A stretch of DNA of 64,000 nt from an uncultured Algibacter sp. (GTDB lineage Bacteria; Bacteroidota; Bacteroidia; Flavobacteriales; Flavobacteriaceae), in contig NZ_CANMAU010000002.1 of assembly GCF_947495925.1 (NCBI RefSeq), forward strand, positions 1-64,000. The letters run 5' to 3'. Positions 51,260 through 60,979 of this stretch are shown here, in pieces. Position numbers and translations under genes: made by a program. Under the pieces are notes generated by a model, which worked only from the letters and a program-made list of their open reading frames with translations, searched no databases and was not told the DNA's origin. Each line of letters starts with the position of its first letter. The first letter of the stretch is position 1.

Positions 51260-53635
51260 ATGAAGAAAATTGTATTAGGATTATGCCTATTATTGGGTAT
51301 TACACTAACCGCCCAAAATACGCATAGCGTCAGGGGCACAGTAAAAGATTTTAAAAATGGAGAAACCCTGCTTGGAGCCACCGTTTATTTAAAAGGTACG
51401 ACTATTGGAACCATTACAAATGCCTATGGTTTTTATTCGCTAACTGCGGAAGAAGGCACGTATACCTTAGTTGTATCTTATATGGGGTATGAAGAAACAA
51501 CCCAAGAAGTTGTTTTAAATAAAGATCAGCTTATTGATTTCGAAGTAGAAGAATCAACAGAACAGTTAGAGGAGGTTGTCATAGTTGCAGAGGAGTCTGA
51601 GCGGGTTAGTATTAAAAGTCCTGAAACTGGAGTTTCTAAACTTAAGGCAGGGACTATTAAACAAATGCCAGCTGTTCTTGGAGAAGTTGATGTTATTAAA
51701 TCTATTCAAATGCTTCCGGGGGTTACCAATAATGGAGAAGGTACAGGAGGTTTTAATGTGAGGGGTGGAGCCGTTGATCAGAACTTAGTTTTACTAGATG
51801 AAGCTATTATTTATAATACGTCGCATTTTTTCGGATTCTTTTCTGTATTTAATACAGATGCAATAAAGGATGTCAAACTATATAAAGGTGATATTCCTGC
51901 CAAATTTGGAGGTAGAGTATCGTCTGTTCTAGATGTGCATCAAAAAGATGGTAATAGTAAACGCTTTGCTGCTACCGGTGGTATTGGTACGATTACAAGC
52001 AGATTAGCCCTAGAAGGACCCGTGTTTAGTGATAAAGGTTCTTTTTTAATTGCAGGAAGAACATCTTACGCGCATTTACTTATGAAGGGTATTGAAGACT
52101 TGAAAAATGATAAAATTTTCTTTTACGATTTAAACCTTAAAACAAATTATCACTTAAATAAGAACAATAGAGTATTTCTTTCTGGGTATTTTGGAAGAGA
52201 CATCTTCGATTTAAATAATATTGTTAAAAATCAGTACGGGAATGCCTCTGGAAATTTAAGATGGAATCATGTTTTTAATGACAAACTGTTTTCAAACTTA
52301 TCGTTAATCTATAGTAAATATGACTATCAAATTGAACTCAAGTTTGCGGAGTTAGATTGGATTGCAGATATTAAAAATTATAACTTAAAGTATGATTTTG
52401 GGTATTATCTTAATGACAAAATTCGAATAGATTTTGGTGCCAGCGGGATACTTTATAACTTGAATCCTGGAGAGGTCAAACCAACCTCAAATACCTCCCC
52501 AATCAATTATTTAAAATTAGAACAGAAAAGAGCTTTTGAAAGCGGTTTATATGTAAGTGCCGAACATCAGTTAACAAATAAACTCACGGCTCAATATGGA
52601 TTGCGTTATAGCCGATTTAATAGATTAGGCGGCCAATTTGTAACAGATTATGTAAATAATCAACCGGTAGTTTATAATAATAAGCTTGATATTTATGAAG
52701 AGGGTGAAGCTTCTGGAGAGACTTATTACGGTAAAAGTGAAAGTATTGCCTCTTTTAATAATTTTGAACCTCGGCTAGGTCTAGCTTATCAATTAAACGA
52801 AACGTCATCTGTTAAGGGAAGCTATACAAAATCTTCGCAATACATGCATTTGCTTTCAAATACAGCAGCAGTTACGCCTGTTGATGTTTGGACACCCAGT
52901 GGTAAATATATAAAACCACAATTATCAAATCAGTATGCCTTAGGATACTACAAAAACTTTAAAAACAATATGTTTTCAATGGAGTTAGAAACCTATTATA
53001 AAACCATTGATAACCGAATCGATTACGTAGATGGCTCAGATTTAATAGGAACCAATACCATTGAAACTGAAATATTAAATGGAGAGGCTAGAGCTTATGG
53101 TGTAGAGCTTTTATTTCGAAAAAATAAAGGAAACTTTACAGGTTGGTTTGCCTATACGCTATCAAAATCTGAACAAAGAACACTTGGAGGAAATGCTGGT
53201 GGGCCCGGAATAAATGGAGGGAAATGGTACAATACACCTTATGATAGAACCCACGATATTTCTATTACAGGGTCATATAAATTTAATGATAAGTGGCGAT
53301 TTAGTTCGAATTTAGTATATCAAACCGGTAGACCTATTACGTACCCAGATGGACAATATCAATATGAAGGCTTATCTATAGGAAGTTATTCCGATAGAAA
53401 TGAAAGCAGGTTGCCAGCATATCACCGATTAGATGTTTCAGCCATACTTACTCCAAAAAACAAAAAAAATAGACGTTGGAAAGGCGAGTGGGTATTTGGT
53501 ATTTACAATGTTTATAATAGAAAAAATGCAGCTTCAATTTCATTCAATCAAAATCAAGATACTGGAAATAATGAAGCTACTAGAATTGCCATTTTTGGTG
53601 TCATCCCTTCTGTAACCTATAACTTTAAATTTTAA
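51260..53635 (+). CDS. TonB-dependent receptor with carboxypeptidase-regulatory-like domain
   Basis: A 791-residue outer-membrane receptor. It has a signal peptide (LTAQ), a carboxypeptidase-regulatory-like domain (about 22-110, VRGTVKDFKNGETLLGATVY), a plug (about 115-230, GGFNVRGGAVDQNLVLLDEA) and a beta-barrel ending VTYNFKF. It is smaller than SusC and lacks a SusD partner, having a DUF4249 lipoprotein gene four bases downstream instead. This pairing is frequent in Flavobacteriia; the substrate is unknown. The LytTR gene and direct repeat lie just upstream. Confidence 0.92.
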   Translation: MKKIVLGLCLLLGITLTAQNTHSVRGTVKDFKNGETLLGATVYLKGTTIGTITNAYGFYSLTAEEGTYTLVVSYMGYEETTQEVVLNKDQLIDFEVEESTEQLEEVVIVAEESERVSIKSPETGVSKLKAGTIKQMPAVLGEVDVIKSIQMLPGVTNNGEGTGGFNVRGGAVDQNLVLLDEAIIYNTSHFFGFFSVFNTDAIKDVKLYKGDIPAKFGGRVSSVLDVHQKDGNSKRFAATGGIGTITSRLALEGPVFSDKGSFLIAGRTSYAHLLMKGIEDLKNDKIFFYDLNLKTNYHLNKNNRVFLSGYFGRDIFDLNNIVKNQYGNASGNLRWNHVFNDKLFSNLSLIYSKYDYQIELKFAELDWIADIKNYNLKYDFGYYLNDKIRIDFGASGILYNLNPGEVKPTSNTSPINYLKLEQKRAFESGLYVSAEHQLTNKLTAQYGLRYSRFNRLGGQFVTDYVNNQPVVYNNKLDIYEEGEASGETYYGKSESIASFNNFEPRLGLAYQLNETSSVKGSYTKSSQYMHLLSNTAAVTPVDVWTPSGKYIKPQLSNQYALGYYKNFKNNMFSMELETYYKTIDNRIDYVDGSDLIGTNTIETEILNGEARAYGVELLFRKNKGNFTGWFAYTLSKSEQRTLGGNAGGPGINGGKWYNTPYDRTHDISITGSYKFNDKWRFSSNLVYQTGRPITYPDGQYQYEGLSIGSYSDRNESRLPAYHRLDVSAILTPKNKKNRRWKGEWVFGIYNVYNRKNAASISFNQNQDTGNNEATRIAIFGVIPSVTYNFKF

Positions 53636-53639
53636 GATT

Positions 53640-54494
53640 ATGAAATTCTATATAAAATCACTTTTATTTTTAGTACTGATAAGCATAACATCGTGTGAAG
53701 ATGTTATAGAAGTAACTGTTCCTAGTGCAGAACCAAGGTTAGTTATTGAAGCCTCATTAGATTGGCAAAAAGGAACACCGGGAAACAATCAAACCATTAC
53801 TTTAAGTACCTCAACACCATATTTTGATACCAACAAATTTGTCCCTTTATCTGGAGCTAGCGTAAAAGTAACGAATGTAAACAGTGGAGTTGAATATGTT
53901 TTCGCAGATCAAAACAATGGATCTTACAATATTTCAAATTTTGAACCTATAATTAATGATTCGTATACTTTAGAAATTGTTTATAATAATGAAACTTATT
54001 ATGCAACCGAAACATTGAGATCTGTTTCTCCAATTAAAAAAGTAGAACAAACACTTGAGGGTGGTTTTTATGATGATATTTTAGATGTCTATATTTTTTG
54101 GGATGACCCTGTAGATGAAGAGAATTATTATATGATACGGTTTATTGAAGAAGGCGACCTTTTACCAGTATTGGAAGATTTTCCGGATGAGTTTGTAAAT
54201 GGAAACGAGCTTGACGAGTTTTTTGAAAAAGAAAGAGATGATGACGACCCCGAAGCCGAGTTTAACCCAGGAGATGTGGTAGATATTTCTTTGTACGGTG
54301 TTTCTGAAGAGTATTTTAATTACGTAAGGCTATTAATTGAACAGTATTATAGCGGAGGTGATCCGTTTACCACAATTCCAGTAAAGCTAAAAGGTAATTG
54401 TATTAACCTAGATAACCCTGATAATTATGCACATGGTTATTTTAGGCTTTCAGAATTTGATACAGTGAATTATACGTTTGTAGAGCAGGAATAG
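53640..54494 (+). CDS. DUF4249 lipoprotein
   Basis: A 284-residue lipoprotein (lipobox ITSC, Cys19, followed by acidic EDVIEV). The start of the mature region (EPRLVIEASLDW, a beta-rich domain with LSGASVKVTN) and the pattern of the second half match DUF4249. It contains a strongly acidic stretch near ERDDDDPEAE. It probably sits on the cell surface as the partner of the preceding TonB receptor, four bases away. Function unknown. Confidence 0.85.
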   Translation: MKFYIKSLLFLVLISITSCEDVIEVTVPSAEPRLVIEASLDWQKGTPGNNQTITLSTSTPYFDTNKFVPLSGASVKVTNVNSGVEYVFADQNNGSYNISNFEPIINDSYTLEIVYNNETYYATETLRSVSPIKKVEQTLEGGFYDDILDVYIFWDDPVDEENYYMIRFIEEGDLLPVLEDFPDEFVNGNELDEFFEKERDDDDPEAEFNPGDVVDISLYGVSEEYFNYVRLLIEQYYSGGDPFTTIPVKLKGNCINLDNPDNYAHGYFRLSEFDTVNYTFVEQE

Positions 54495-54505
54495 GTTTGC
54501 AGTGT

Positions 54506-54538
54506 ACCCAGCTAAATTAACATTTTAGCTGGGTTTTT
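54506..54538. terminator. Terminator shared by convergent DUF4249 and holB genes
   Basis: ACCCAGCTAAA (54506-54516) pairs perfectly with TTTAGCTGGGT (54524-54534), with a seven-base loop and a T run that overlaps the last bases of holB. Confidence 0.85.
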
Positions 54539-55691
54539 ATTCTGCTTTCTTATGCAATAATCTGGTCAATTTAATGGATAAGTCAGTTAAAATAATTTTA
54601 GAGTTTCCATTACGCTCAATATGGTAAATAGCATCTTGCAGCTCATTACTAATATCCATAATGTTATTGCCATGAACAAAAGGCGCAAAATTCTCTAACT
54701 TGAATTTATCTGTTTTAGGTTCAAAAAACACTAAATCGGTGGCATTATAATTTAATAAAAGTGCTTGACGGAAAAAATCTAAACAAAAATTGAGAAACTG
54801 CTTCTGGGTTTCTCGCCCAGTTTTTGCTATATCTTCACTCCACGAAATGAGATCGTGAATAGCAGCTTTATTGCCTTTTGCCTTAAATGCACTACGAATC
54901 CAGAATATAAACCAGGTTTCAAACTGCGTGTCTTCAGAATCATGATACACCATGTCGCAAGCCTTGTTGTAATTCCCGTTTGCCTGATGTGCTATTTTAG
55001 TAGCTACCGAAAGTTCTAAATTGTATTGTTTTACTAGGGAGGCTTTAATAACATCTTCGGCTAATGGCGGAAAATGTAATATTTGACATCGCGACCTAAT
55101 GGTATTTATAATCTGTTCCTCATCTTCAGCAATCAGTAAAAAAATAGTTTTGTTTGGAGGTTCTTCAATTAGCTTTAAAAGCTTATTGGCACAGGCCGTA
55201 TTCATTTTTTCTGCCATCCAAATGAGCATCACTTTATAACCCCCTTCATACGATTTTAAAGTAAGCGACTTTACAATTTCATGAGCCTCATCAACACCAA
55301 TTTGTCCTTGTTTATTGTCAACACCAAGTAGTTTGTACCAATCAAAAAGGTTTCCATAAGGCTGCTCATTTAATAACTGCCGCCATTCTTCTAAATAAAA
55401 ATTGGAAACAGGTTTACTTTTTACCTTACTACTAGTCGTAACAGGGAATGCAAAATGTAAATCGGGATGTGAAAAACTTTTAAACTTAAGGTTACAAGCT
55501 TCATTGCCCGTATTGTTTTCTGCTCCAGAATTAGAACATAAAATGTACTGAGCATAAGCCAAAGCCATGGGTAAAGTACCGGAACCTTCATTACCAACAA
55601 ATAATTGCGCATGTGGTATTCGTCCATTATCAACACTTTGGGTAAGGTGATTTTTTATGTGATTTTGCCCTAAAACTTCCGAAAATAGCAT
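54537..55691 (-). CDS. holB: DNA polymerase III subunit delta'
   Basis: A 384-residue clamp-loader subunit of the AAA+ fold. The N-terminus FSEVLGQNHIKNHLTQSV and RIPHAQLFVGNEGSG (a degenerate P-loop, as usual for delta') are followed by KVMLIWMAEKMNTACANKLLKLIEEPP, which spans residues 154-180, and NTIRSRCQILHFPPL. It helps load the sliding clamp at replication forks. A -7 element ends only four bases before the ATG, so the mRNA may be leaderless. Confidence 0.93.
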   Translation of the reverse strand: MLFSEVLGQNHIKNHLTQSVDNGRIPHAQLFVGNEGSGTLPMALAYAQYILCSNSGAENNTGNEACNLKFKSFSHPDLHFAFPVTTSSKVKSKPVSNFYLEEWRQLLNEQPYGNLFDWYKLLGVDNKQGQIGVDEAHEIVKSLTLKSYEGGYKVMLIWMAEKMNTACANKLLKLIEEPPNKTIFLLIAEDEEQIINTIRSRCQILHFPPLAEDVIKASLVKQYNLELSVATKIAHQANGNYNKACDMVYHDSEDTQFETWFIFWIRSAFKAKGNKAAIHDLISWSEDIAKTGRETQKQFLNFCLDFFRQALLLNYNATDLVFFEPKTDKFKLENFAPFVHGNNIMDISNELQDAIYHIERNGNSKIILTDLSIKLTRLLHKKAE

Positions 55692-55695
55692 CGAA

Positions 55696-55703
55696 CAAAT
55701 GTA
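55696..55703 (-). promoter_or_regulatory. -7 element for holB
   Basis: On the minus strand TACATTTG matches TAnnTTTG exactly and ends four bases before the holB ATG at 55691. A TTTG lies 13 bases further upstream. The usual start about seven bases on would fall at or inside the start codon. Confidence 0.45.
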
Positions 55704-55803
55704 AATTATTTTTTAGCAAATAGAAAAGCTTAAACGAGTTCATTATTTGGGTGTTTCCCTGCTAAGGTTAAGACGTTTCTTTCCGCTTAGTTGTAACCAG
55801 TTT

Positions 55804-56670
55804 TTATCCTAGTTCGAATGTTGTTATACCGAATATTTTATCAATAGCCATTTTCGGAGAGTCTCCATAGTACATTCTAGCACATTCAAAAGTATATTTA
55901 GCTTTATATTTCTTCATGAGGTTAACAGCTCCTTTATTTATAACGGGAATATCCAGATACACTGGCTTTCCTACTGCTGAGTTTAGGCAGGCTTTATATA
56001 ATTCTTCCGCAACTTCGTAACTATTTGCAAATAGAGGCCCTATTTTATACCCAGAATTAACTTTTCGGAGAACAACATAGCCTGTAAGCTCATCTATTTG
56101 TGTGAATTTGAAACCCTTGCTATTGGGAATCGTAATCCAGTTTTTTAAAAACACCTTCCTCTTATAACCTAAACACTTGAAGTCATAATTAGCTATTTTT
56201 TCAAAATCTTCTATTTCTATACTAGACACATCTCTGCTTAAGGTGGCTTCTTGACCTATACCTTCAAACCTTTCTTCTCTATAAGCAGTCTTAAATCCTC
56301 CTTTTTCATAAAATGCTTGCATTTCGACCACGCCGTCCATACCAATAGTTGCCCCTTTCTTAAGCCTTTTGAGTAAAAGGTCTCTTCTTAAATACCATAG
56401 CCTTTTTCCAATTTTGTGACCTCGGAATTCTGGATGAACAATGAACAATCCCATAAATCCGAAAACTTGATTATATGAAATGATGGCACCTCCAGCGATT
56501 AATTTGTTTTCATGATAGAATCCATAATATCCGTCTGTGTCGGTTTTCCAAAATACGTCAAAATCGTTTTCCCCCGGATTCCAGCCTTCATTATTTGCCC
56601 ATTCAATCAAAATTTTTAAGTCTTCTCTGTTAAGTTTTTTTAACTCGAAGTGTTCTAAGTTTATCTCCAC
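55804..56670 (-). CDS. GNAT acetyltransferase with C-terminal second domain
   Basis: A 288-residue cytoplasmic protein. The N-terminal half is a GNAT domain: the acetyl-CoA-binding pattern is FMGLFIVHPEFRGHKIGKRL, with AFYEKGGFKTAYRE after it. The C-terminal half (about 150-288, GYVVLRKVNSGYKIGPLFAN, YLDIPVINKGAVNLMKKY) fits the second acetyltransferase-like domain of the YitH/Acetyltransf_18 type. The acceptor is unknown. It is monocistronic as far as can be seen. Confidence 0.85.
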   Translation of the reverse strand: MEINLEHFELKKLNREDLKILIEWANNEGWNPGENDFDVFWKTDTDGYYGFYHENKLIAGGAIISYNQVFGFMGLFIVHPEFRGHKIGKRLWYLRRDLLLKRLKKGATIGMDGVVEMQAFYEKGGFKTAYREERFEGIGQEATLSRDVSSIEIEDFEKIANYDFKCLGYKRKVFLKNWITIPNSKGFKFTQIDELTGYVVLRKVNSGYKIGPLFANSYEVAEELYKACLNSAVGKPVYLDIPVINKGAVNLMKKYKAKYTFECARMYYGDSPKMAIDKIFGITTFELG

Positions 56671-56907
56671 AAATTGGTGTTATTTATTTTACTTTCCAAT
56701 ATTTGGTTACAATGTCTCTGATAAAAAGTTGTCTTAAAGCTTTTTATAACGCGTTAAACGAATTTATCATTTTTTTCCGGTAAAGTCAAGTTGGCTTATA
56801 CTAACAATAAAGCGTTATGTCAAATAGTGTATTTTAACAAGATGTTGTAACAAATTAAAAATAAATCGACCTATTTTTATAAGTTCAATTAAATATAAAA
56901 CCACGCT

Positions 56908-57975
56908 ATGTCGCAAAAAGCGATTTTATTTATTCCCGATATTTCTGGTTTTACAGAGTTTGTGCAGCATACCGCTATTGCACATAGTAAGCATATTGTT
57001 GCTGAGCTTCTGGAGCTTCTTATAGATAGTAACCAAATGGGCTTAGAACTTGCCGAAATTGAAGGGGACGCTTTGTTTTTATATAAGCTGAGCGAAGCGG
57101 TTGATATTTCGACTTTAGAAAATCAAATTGAAGCTATGTATGTAGCATTTCATACCCATTTAAAACGTTACGAACTTCAGCGCATTTGCAGTTGTGGTGC
57201 CTGCTCTTCTGCATATAATCTTAAGTTGAAATTTGTGGTGCATTATGGAGAAATTGAGTTTATAAGTGTTAAAGATTCTAAAAAACCATATGGTAGCAAT
57301 GTTATAAAAGTGCATAGACTTCTTAAAAATGAAGTGCCCTTAGATGAGTATACTCTTTTTACTGACGCGGTTTTACCTGTAAATACAGAAAGCGAAAATA
57401 GTTTGGTTACTAAGTATGATTTTGGTAATATAAGTTTTCAGTATAACCCCTTGCAACATTTAAAAAGTAAGGTGCCAGAAATAGATCCTATTCCTGAGAA
57501 TATTCCCAAGTATAAATTGTACGACGAAACAGAAACTATAAAAATGGCTGTAAATGATTTATATGAGGTGATAAGTAACTTTGATTATAGATTACTTTGG
57601 ACAAAAGGTGTAGATAAAATGGAATATGAAAAAAACAAAGTAAATCGCGCTGGCGAAAAGCATAAGTGTCTGTTTAATAAAAATGATGATGTAATACAGA
57701 CAACAGTTACCAAAACGGTAAATAAAAACCAGTTAGTTTACGGCGAATCTACCACCAATGTGCCTTTTACTAAATTGTTTAATAATTATTTTGTTTTGGA
57801 AGAAACCAAAGACGGTTATACCAAAATGAATATTCAGATTTTTGCAGACTTTAAACCCTTCGGTGTGATTTTTAAACCCCTATTAAAAAGAACTTTAAAA
57901 CGTGCTATTTCTGAAAACATTAAGGAACTCGTATTACTTATTGATTCTGGTTTTAGCCCTAATTATCCTGATTAG
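56908..57975 (+). CDS. DUF2652 protein: cyclase-like domain plus SRPBCC-like domain
   Basis: A 355-residue cytoplasmic protein. Residues 1-140 look like a class III nucleotidyl-cyclase fold: FIPDISGFTEFV (Asp11) and EIEGDALF (Asp54) sit where the two metal-binding aspartates lie, and VVHYGEIEF and VHRLL mimic later strands. A Cys cluster (Cys94, Cys96, Cys99) is inserted. The Asn of the usual VNxAAR catalytic motif seems absent, so cyclase activity is doubtful. Residues about 205-350 resemble an SRPBCC/START-like ligand-binding domain (VNDLYEVISNFDYRLLWTKG). The family has no known function. Confidence 0.75.
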   Translation: MSQKAILFIPDISGFTEFVQHTAIAHSKHIVAELLELLIDSNQMGLELAEIEGDALFLYKLSEAVDISTLENQIEAMYVAFHTHLKRYELQRICSCGACSSAYNLKLKFVVHYGEIEFISVKDSKKPYGSNVIKVHRLLKNEVPLDEYTLFTDAVLPVNTESENSLVTKYDFGNISFQYNPLQHLKSKVPEIDPIPENIPKYKLYDETETIKMAVNDLYEVISNFDYRLLWTKGVDKMEYEKNKVNRAGEKHKCLFNKNDDVIQTTVTKTVNKNQLVYGESTTNVPFTKLFNNYFVLEETKDGYTKMNIQIFADFKPFGVIFKPLLKRTLKRAISENIKELVLLIDSGFSPNYPD

Positions 57976-58051
57976 GTTTAGTTTTTTTAAAATCTTTTAT
58001 ACTTCAAACGTTTTCGTAAAAAAAGACATTTTATATAGGCTTTTAATTAGT

Positions 58052-58059
58052 TACATTTG
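58052..58059 (+). promoter_or_regulatory. -7 element for pgk
   Basis: TACATTTG matches TAnnTTTG exactly, 34 bases before the pgk start, giving a leader of about 28 bases. Confidence 0.55.
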
Positions 58060-58093
58060 TGTTTCAATTACTTAAAAGACAAAATATATAATA

Positions 58094-59281
58094 ATGAAAA
58101 CCCTTAACGATTTTAATTTTGAAAATAAAAAAGCACTTATTCGTGTGGATTTTAACGTGCCTTTAAATGAAAATTTTGAAGTTACCGATGCTACTAGAAT
58201 TGTATCTGCTAAACCAACAATTACTAAAATTTTAGAGGATGGCGGAAGTTGTATTTTAATGTCGCACCTTGGGCGTCCAAAGGGATTTCAGGATGAGTTT
58301 TCATTAAAGCATATTGCTGCTAAAGTTGAAGATGTTTTAGGCGTAAACGTAAAATTTGTTTCAGATTGTATTGGGGCAGATGTTGAGGCTGCTGCTGCAA
58401 GTTTAGAGTCTGGAGAAATTTTATTATTAGAAAATTTACGTTTTTATAAAGAAGAGACTGCTGGAGATGTTGGGTTTGCTAAGAAATTATCAAAATTAGG
58501 TGATGTTTATGTAAACGATGCTTTCGGAACAGCTCACAGAGCACATGCCTCAACAACTATTGTTGCTCAATTTTTTGAAGGTAAAAAATGCTTCGGTAGT
58601 TTATTAGCTCAAGAAATTGATAGTATTAAAAAAGTAATGGAAACAGGAGAAAAACCAGTACTTGCCATTCTTGGAGGTGCAAAGGTTTCTTCGAAAATTA
58701 CTATTATTGAAAATATTCTTGATAAAGTTGATCACCTAATTATTGGCGGAGGAATGGCTTTTACTTTTGTTAAAGCTCAAGGCGGAAAAATTGGTAATTC
58801 TATATGTGAGGACGATAAAATGGAATTAGCCCTTGATATTTTAAAACAAGCGAAAGCAAAGAACGTACAAATTCATATTCCTGTTGATACAGTTGCTGCT
58901 GATGATTTTAGCAACGATGCAAATACTCAAATTGTAGAGATTAATGAAATCCCTGATGGTTGGGAGGGTGTTGATGCGGGACCTAAGTCAAGAGCTCAAT
59001 TTCATGATGTGGTTATGCAATCAAAAACGATTCTTTGGAATGGACCATTAGGTGTTTTTGAAATGGAAAGTTTCGCAAACGGTACCATCGAGCTAGGAAA
59101 TTCAATTGCTGAAGCAACCAAAAATGGAGCATTCTCATTAGTAGGTGGAGGTGATTCTGTTGCAGCAGTGAAGCAATTTGGTTTTGAAAATAAGGTAAGT
59201 TATGTAAGTACTGGAGGAGGAGCTATGCTAGAAAGCTTAGAAGGTAAAACCCTTCCAGGAATCGCTGCTATTTTAGAATAA
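58094..59281 (+). CDS. pgk: Phosphoglycerate kinase
   Basis: A 395-residue glycolytic enzyme that makes ATP from 1,3-bisphosphoglycerate. Signatures are [43 protein letters not shown], the hinge and nucleotide site ([20 protein letters not shown]) and GGGDSVAAV. Length is standard. It has its own -7 element and is followed after 79 bases by the lytic transglycosylase gene. Confidence 0.97.
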   Translation: MKTLNDFNFENKKALIRVDFNVPLNENFEVTDATRIVSAKPTITKILEDGGSCILMSHLGRPKGFQDEFSLKHIAAKVEDVLGVNVKFVSDCIGADVEAAAASLESGEILLLENLRFYKEETAGDVGFAKKLSKLGDVYVNDAFGTAHRAHASTTIVAQFFEGKKCFGSLLAQEIDSIKKVMETGEKPVLAILGGAKVSSKITIIENILDKVDHLIIGGGMAFTFVKAQGGKIGNSICEDDKMELALDILKQAKAKNVQIHIPVDTVAADDFSNDANTQIVEINEIPDGWEGVDAGPKSRAQFHDVVMQSKTILWNGPLGVFEMESFANGTIELGNSIAEATKNGAFSLVGGGDSVAAVKQFGFENKVSYVSTGGGAMLESLEGKTLPGIAAILE

Positions 59282-59360
59282 TAAGCTATATTCTTTCAAA
59301 TTAGCTTAAAAAATACGATTTTCGCCATAATCTCGTTCAATAACCAACTGAATTGATTTT

Positions 59361-60956
59361 ATGGCTTTGCGATTTTTTATAATCATATTACTTGTCAATA
59401 TAAGTACTTGTTTTTCGCAGGTACAAGACTCTCGTTTAGTGCAGGATAGTAATCTTTCAAAAGACTCTGTTGCTGTTCCCAATGTTCATATTAAGGATTC
59501 TTTATTTAATAATCAGGCTTCAAAGAAAATTGATGATCTTCATGCTTCTATCGATAGTCTTTCTGTTAAAAACTTACAAGACCTTGAAATTGCGGCTAAT
59601 TATGATGAAAAATGGTATGAAGAACTTTATAATAATGTTTCATTCGATACCATATATAAAATAGTTACAGAGTTAGATTTTGAACCTGTTGAATACCCTG
59701 AACTTCCTACCGATACGCTAAAATCTCGGTTAAAAGCGTTAGATGCTAAAACCCCTTTTAATGTGGAATATAATCCATCATTGGAAAGAGTTATCAAGTC
59801 CTATTTAAAAAACAGAAGAAAGTATTTGCAGAAGTTAATGACTTTAAGTGCCTTTTATTTTCCAATGTTTGAAGCAGAATTAGATAAGCACGATATTCCT
59901 CTTGAAATTAAATATCTAGCTATTGTTGAATCGGCACTTAAGCCAAGAGCAAAATCGAGAGTTGGAGCTACAGGATTATGGCAATTCATGTATGGTACCG
60001 GTAAAATGTATGGGCTTAATGTAAGTAGTTATGTTGATGAGCGCAGCGACCCCATTATGTCTACAGAAGCAGCCGCTAAATACTTATCAAAGTTATATGA
60101 AATTTTTGGAGACTGGGATTTGGCTTTGGCAGCCTATAATTCTGGACCAGGAAATGTTTCTAAAGCCATTAGACGTTCTGGAGGCTATCAAAATTATTGG
60201 AATATTCGTCATAATTTACCAAGAGAAACAGCCGGGTATTTACCTGCATTTTTAGCAAATATGTACATATTTGAATATGCTAAAGAACACGATTTTGTAG
60301 TGAACTCTAAGCCTGAATTTGCCTATTTTGAAACCGATACGATAAAGGTAAAACAAATGATTACCTTAGATCAAGTGTCAGAAGTTACAGGAACGCCTAT
60401 TGAAGAACTTCAATTTTTAAACCCGTCCTACAAATTGGATATTATTCCTTTTCTAAAAGAAGAAAATTATGTTTTGCGACTACCAATAAATGTTATCGGG
60501 AACTTTGTAAATAATGAAGAAAAAATATATGCTTTCGCAAAAGCAGAGTTCGATAAGCGTGAAAAACCCTTGCCTCAATTTTCTAAGGCAAGCGATAGAG
60601 TGAGGTATCGTGTAAGATCTGGAGATTATTTAGGTAAAATCTCGAGAATGTATGGTGTAAGGGTAAGCGATATTAAAAGGTGGAATGGCTTACGAAGTAA
60701 TAATTTAAAAGTAGGACAACGTCTGACTATATATCCTAGAAAACCCTATGTGACTCCAAAAAAGGTTGTAAATACAAATACAAAACCAACACCAATTTCT
60801 GGTGAAGTCATTTCGTATACAGTTAAAAATGGCGATTCTCTTTGGAGTATATCACAAAAATTTCCAGGAGTTTCTGTTCAAAACATTAAAGATTGGAACG
60901 GTATTAGTGGTAGTAAATTAAAACCAGGAATGAAGCTTAAGATTTCTAAAGGCTAA
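59361..60956 (+). CDS. Lytic transglycosylase with LysM domains (MltD-like)
   Basis: A 531-residue exported enzyme that cleaves peptidoglycan. A signal peptide (near TCFSQ) and a low-complexity Asp/Ser-rich region come first. The SLT/GH23 domain (about 160-320) has catalytic Glu190 in AIVESALKPRA, then GATGLWQFMYGTGKMYGL and ALAAYNSGPGNVSKAI. The C-terminus has a degenerate LysM-like segment (about 335-375) and two clear LysM domains (about 413-457 and 486-530; RVRSGDYLGKISRMYGV, TVKNGDSLWSISQKFPG), which bind peptidoglycan. The DUF4837 gene follows after 23 bases. Confidence 0.93.
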   Translation: MALRFFIIILLVNISTCFSQVQDSRLVQDSNLSKDSVAVPNVHIKDSLFNNQASKKIDDLHASIDSLSVKNLQDLEIAANYDEKWYEELYNNVSFDTIYKIVTELDFEPVEYPELPTDTLKSRLKALDAKTPFNVEYNPSLERVIKSYLKNRRKYLQKLMTLSAFYFPMFEAELDKHDIPLEIKYLAIVESALKPRAKSRVGATGLWQFMYGTGKMYGLNVSSYVDERSDPIMSTEAAAKYLSKLYEIFGDWDLALAAYNSGPGNVSKAIRRSGGYQNYWNIRHNLPRETAGYLPAFLANMYIFEYAKEHDFVVNSKPEFAYFETDTIKVKQMITLDQVSEVTGTPIEELQFLNPSYKLDIIPFLKEENYVLRLPINVIGNFVNNEEKIYAFAKAEFDKREKPLPQFSKASDRVRYRVRSGDYLGKISRMYGVRVSDIKRWNGLRSNNLKVGQRLTIYPRKPYVTPKKVVNTNTKPTPISGEVISYTVKNGDSLWSISQKFPGVSVQNIKDWNGISGSKLKPGMKLKISKG

Positions 60957-60979
60957 ATTTCAAAAAACATGTAATTAAA

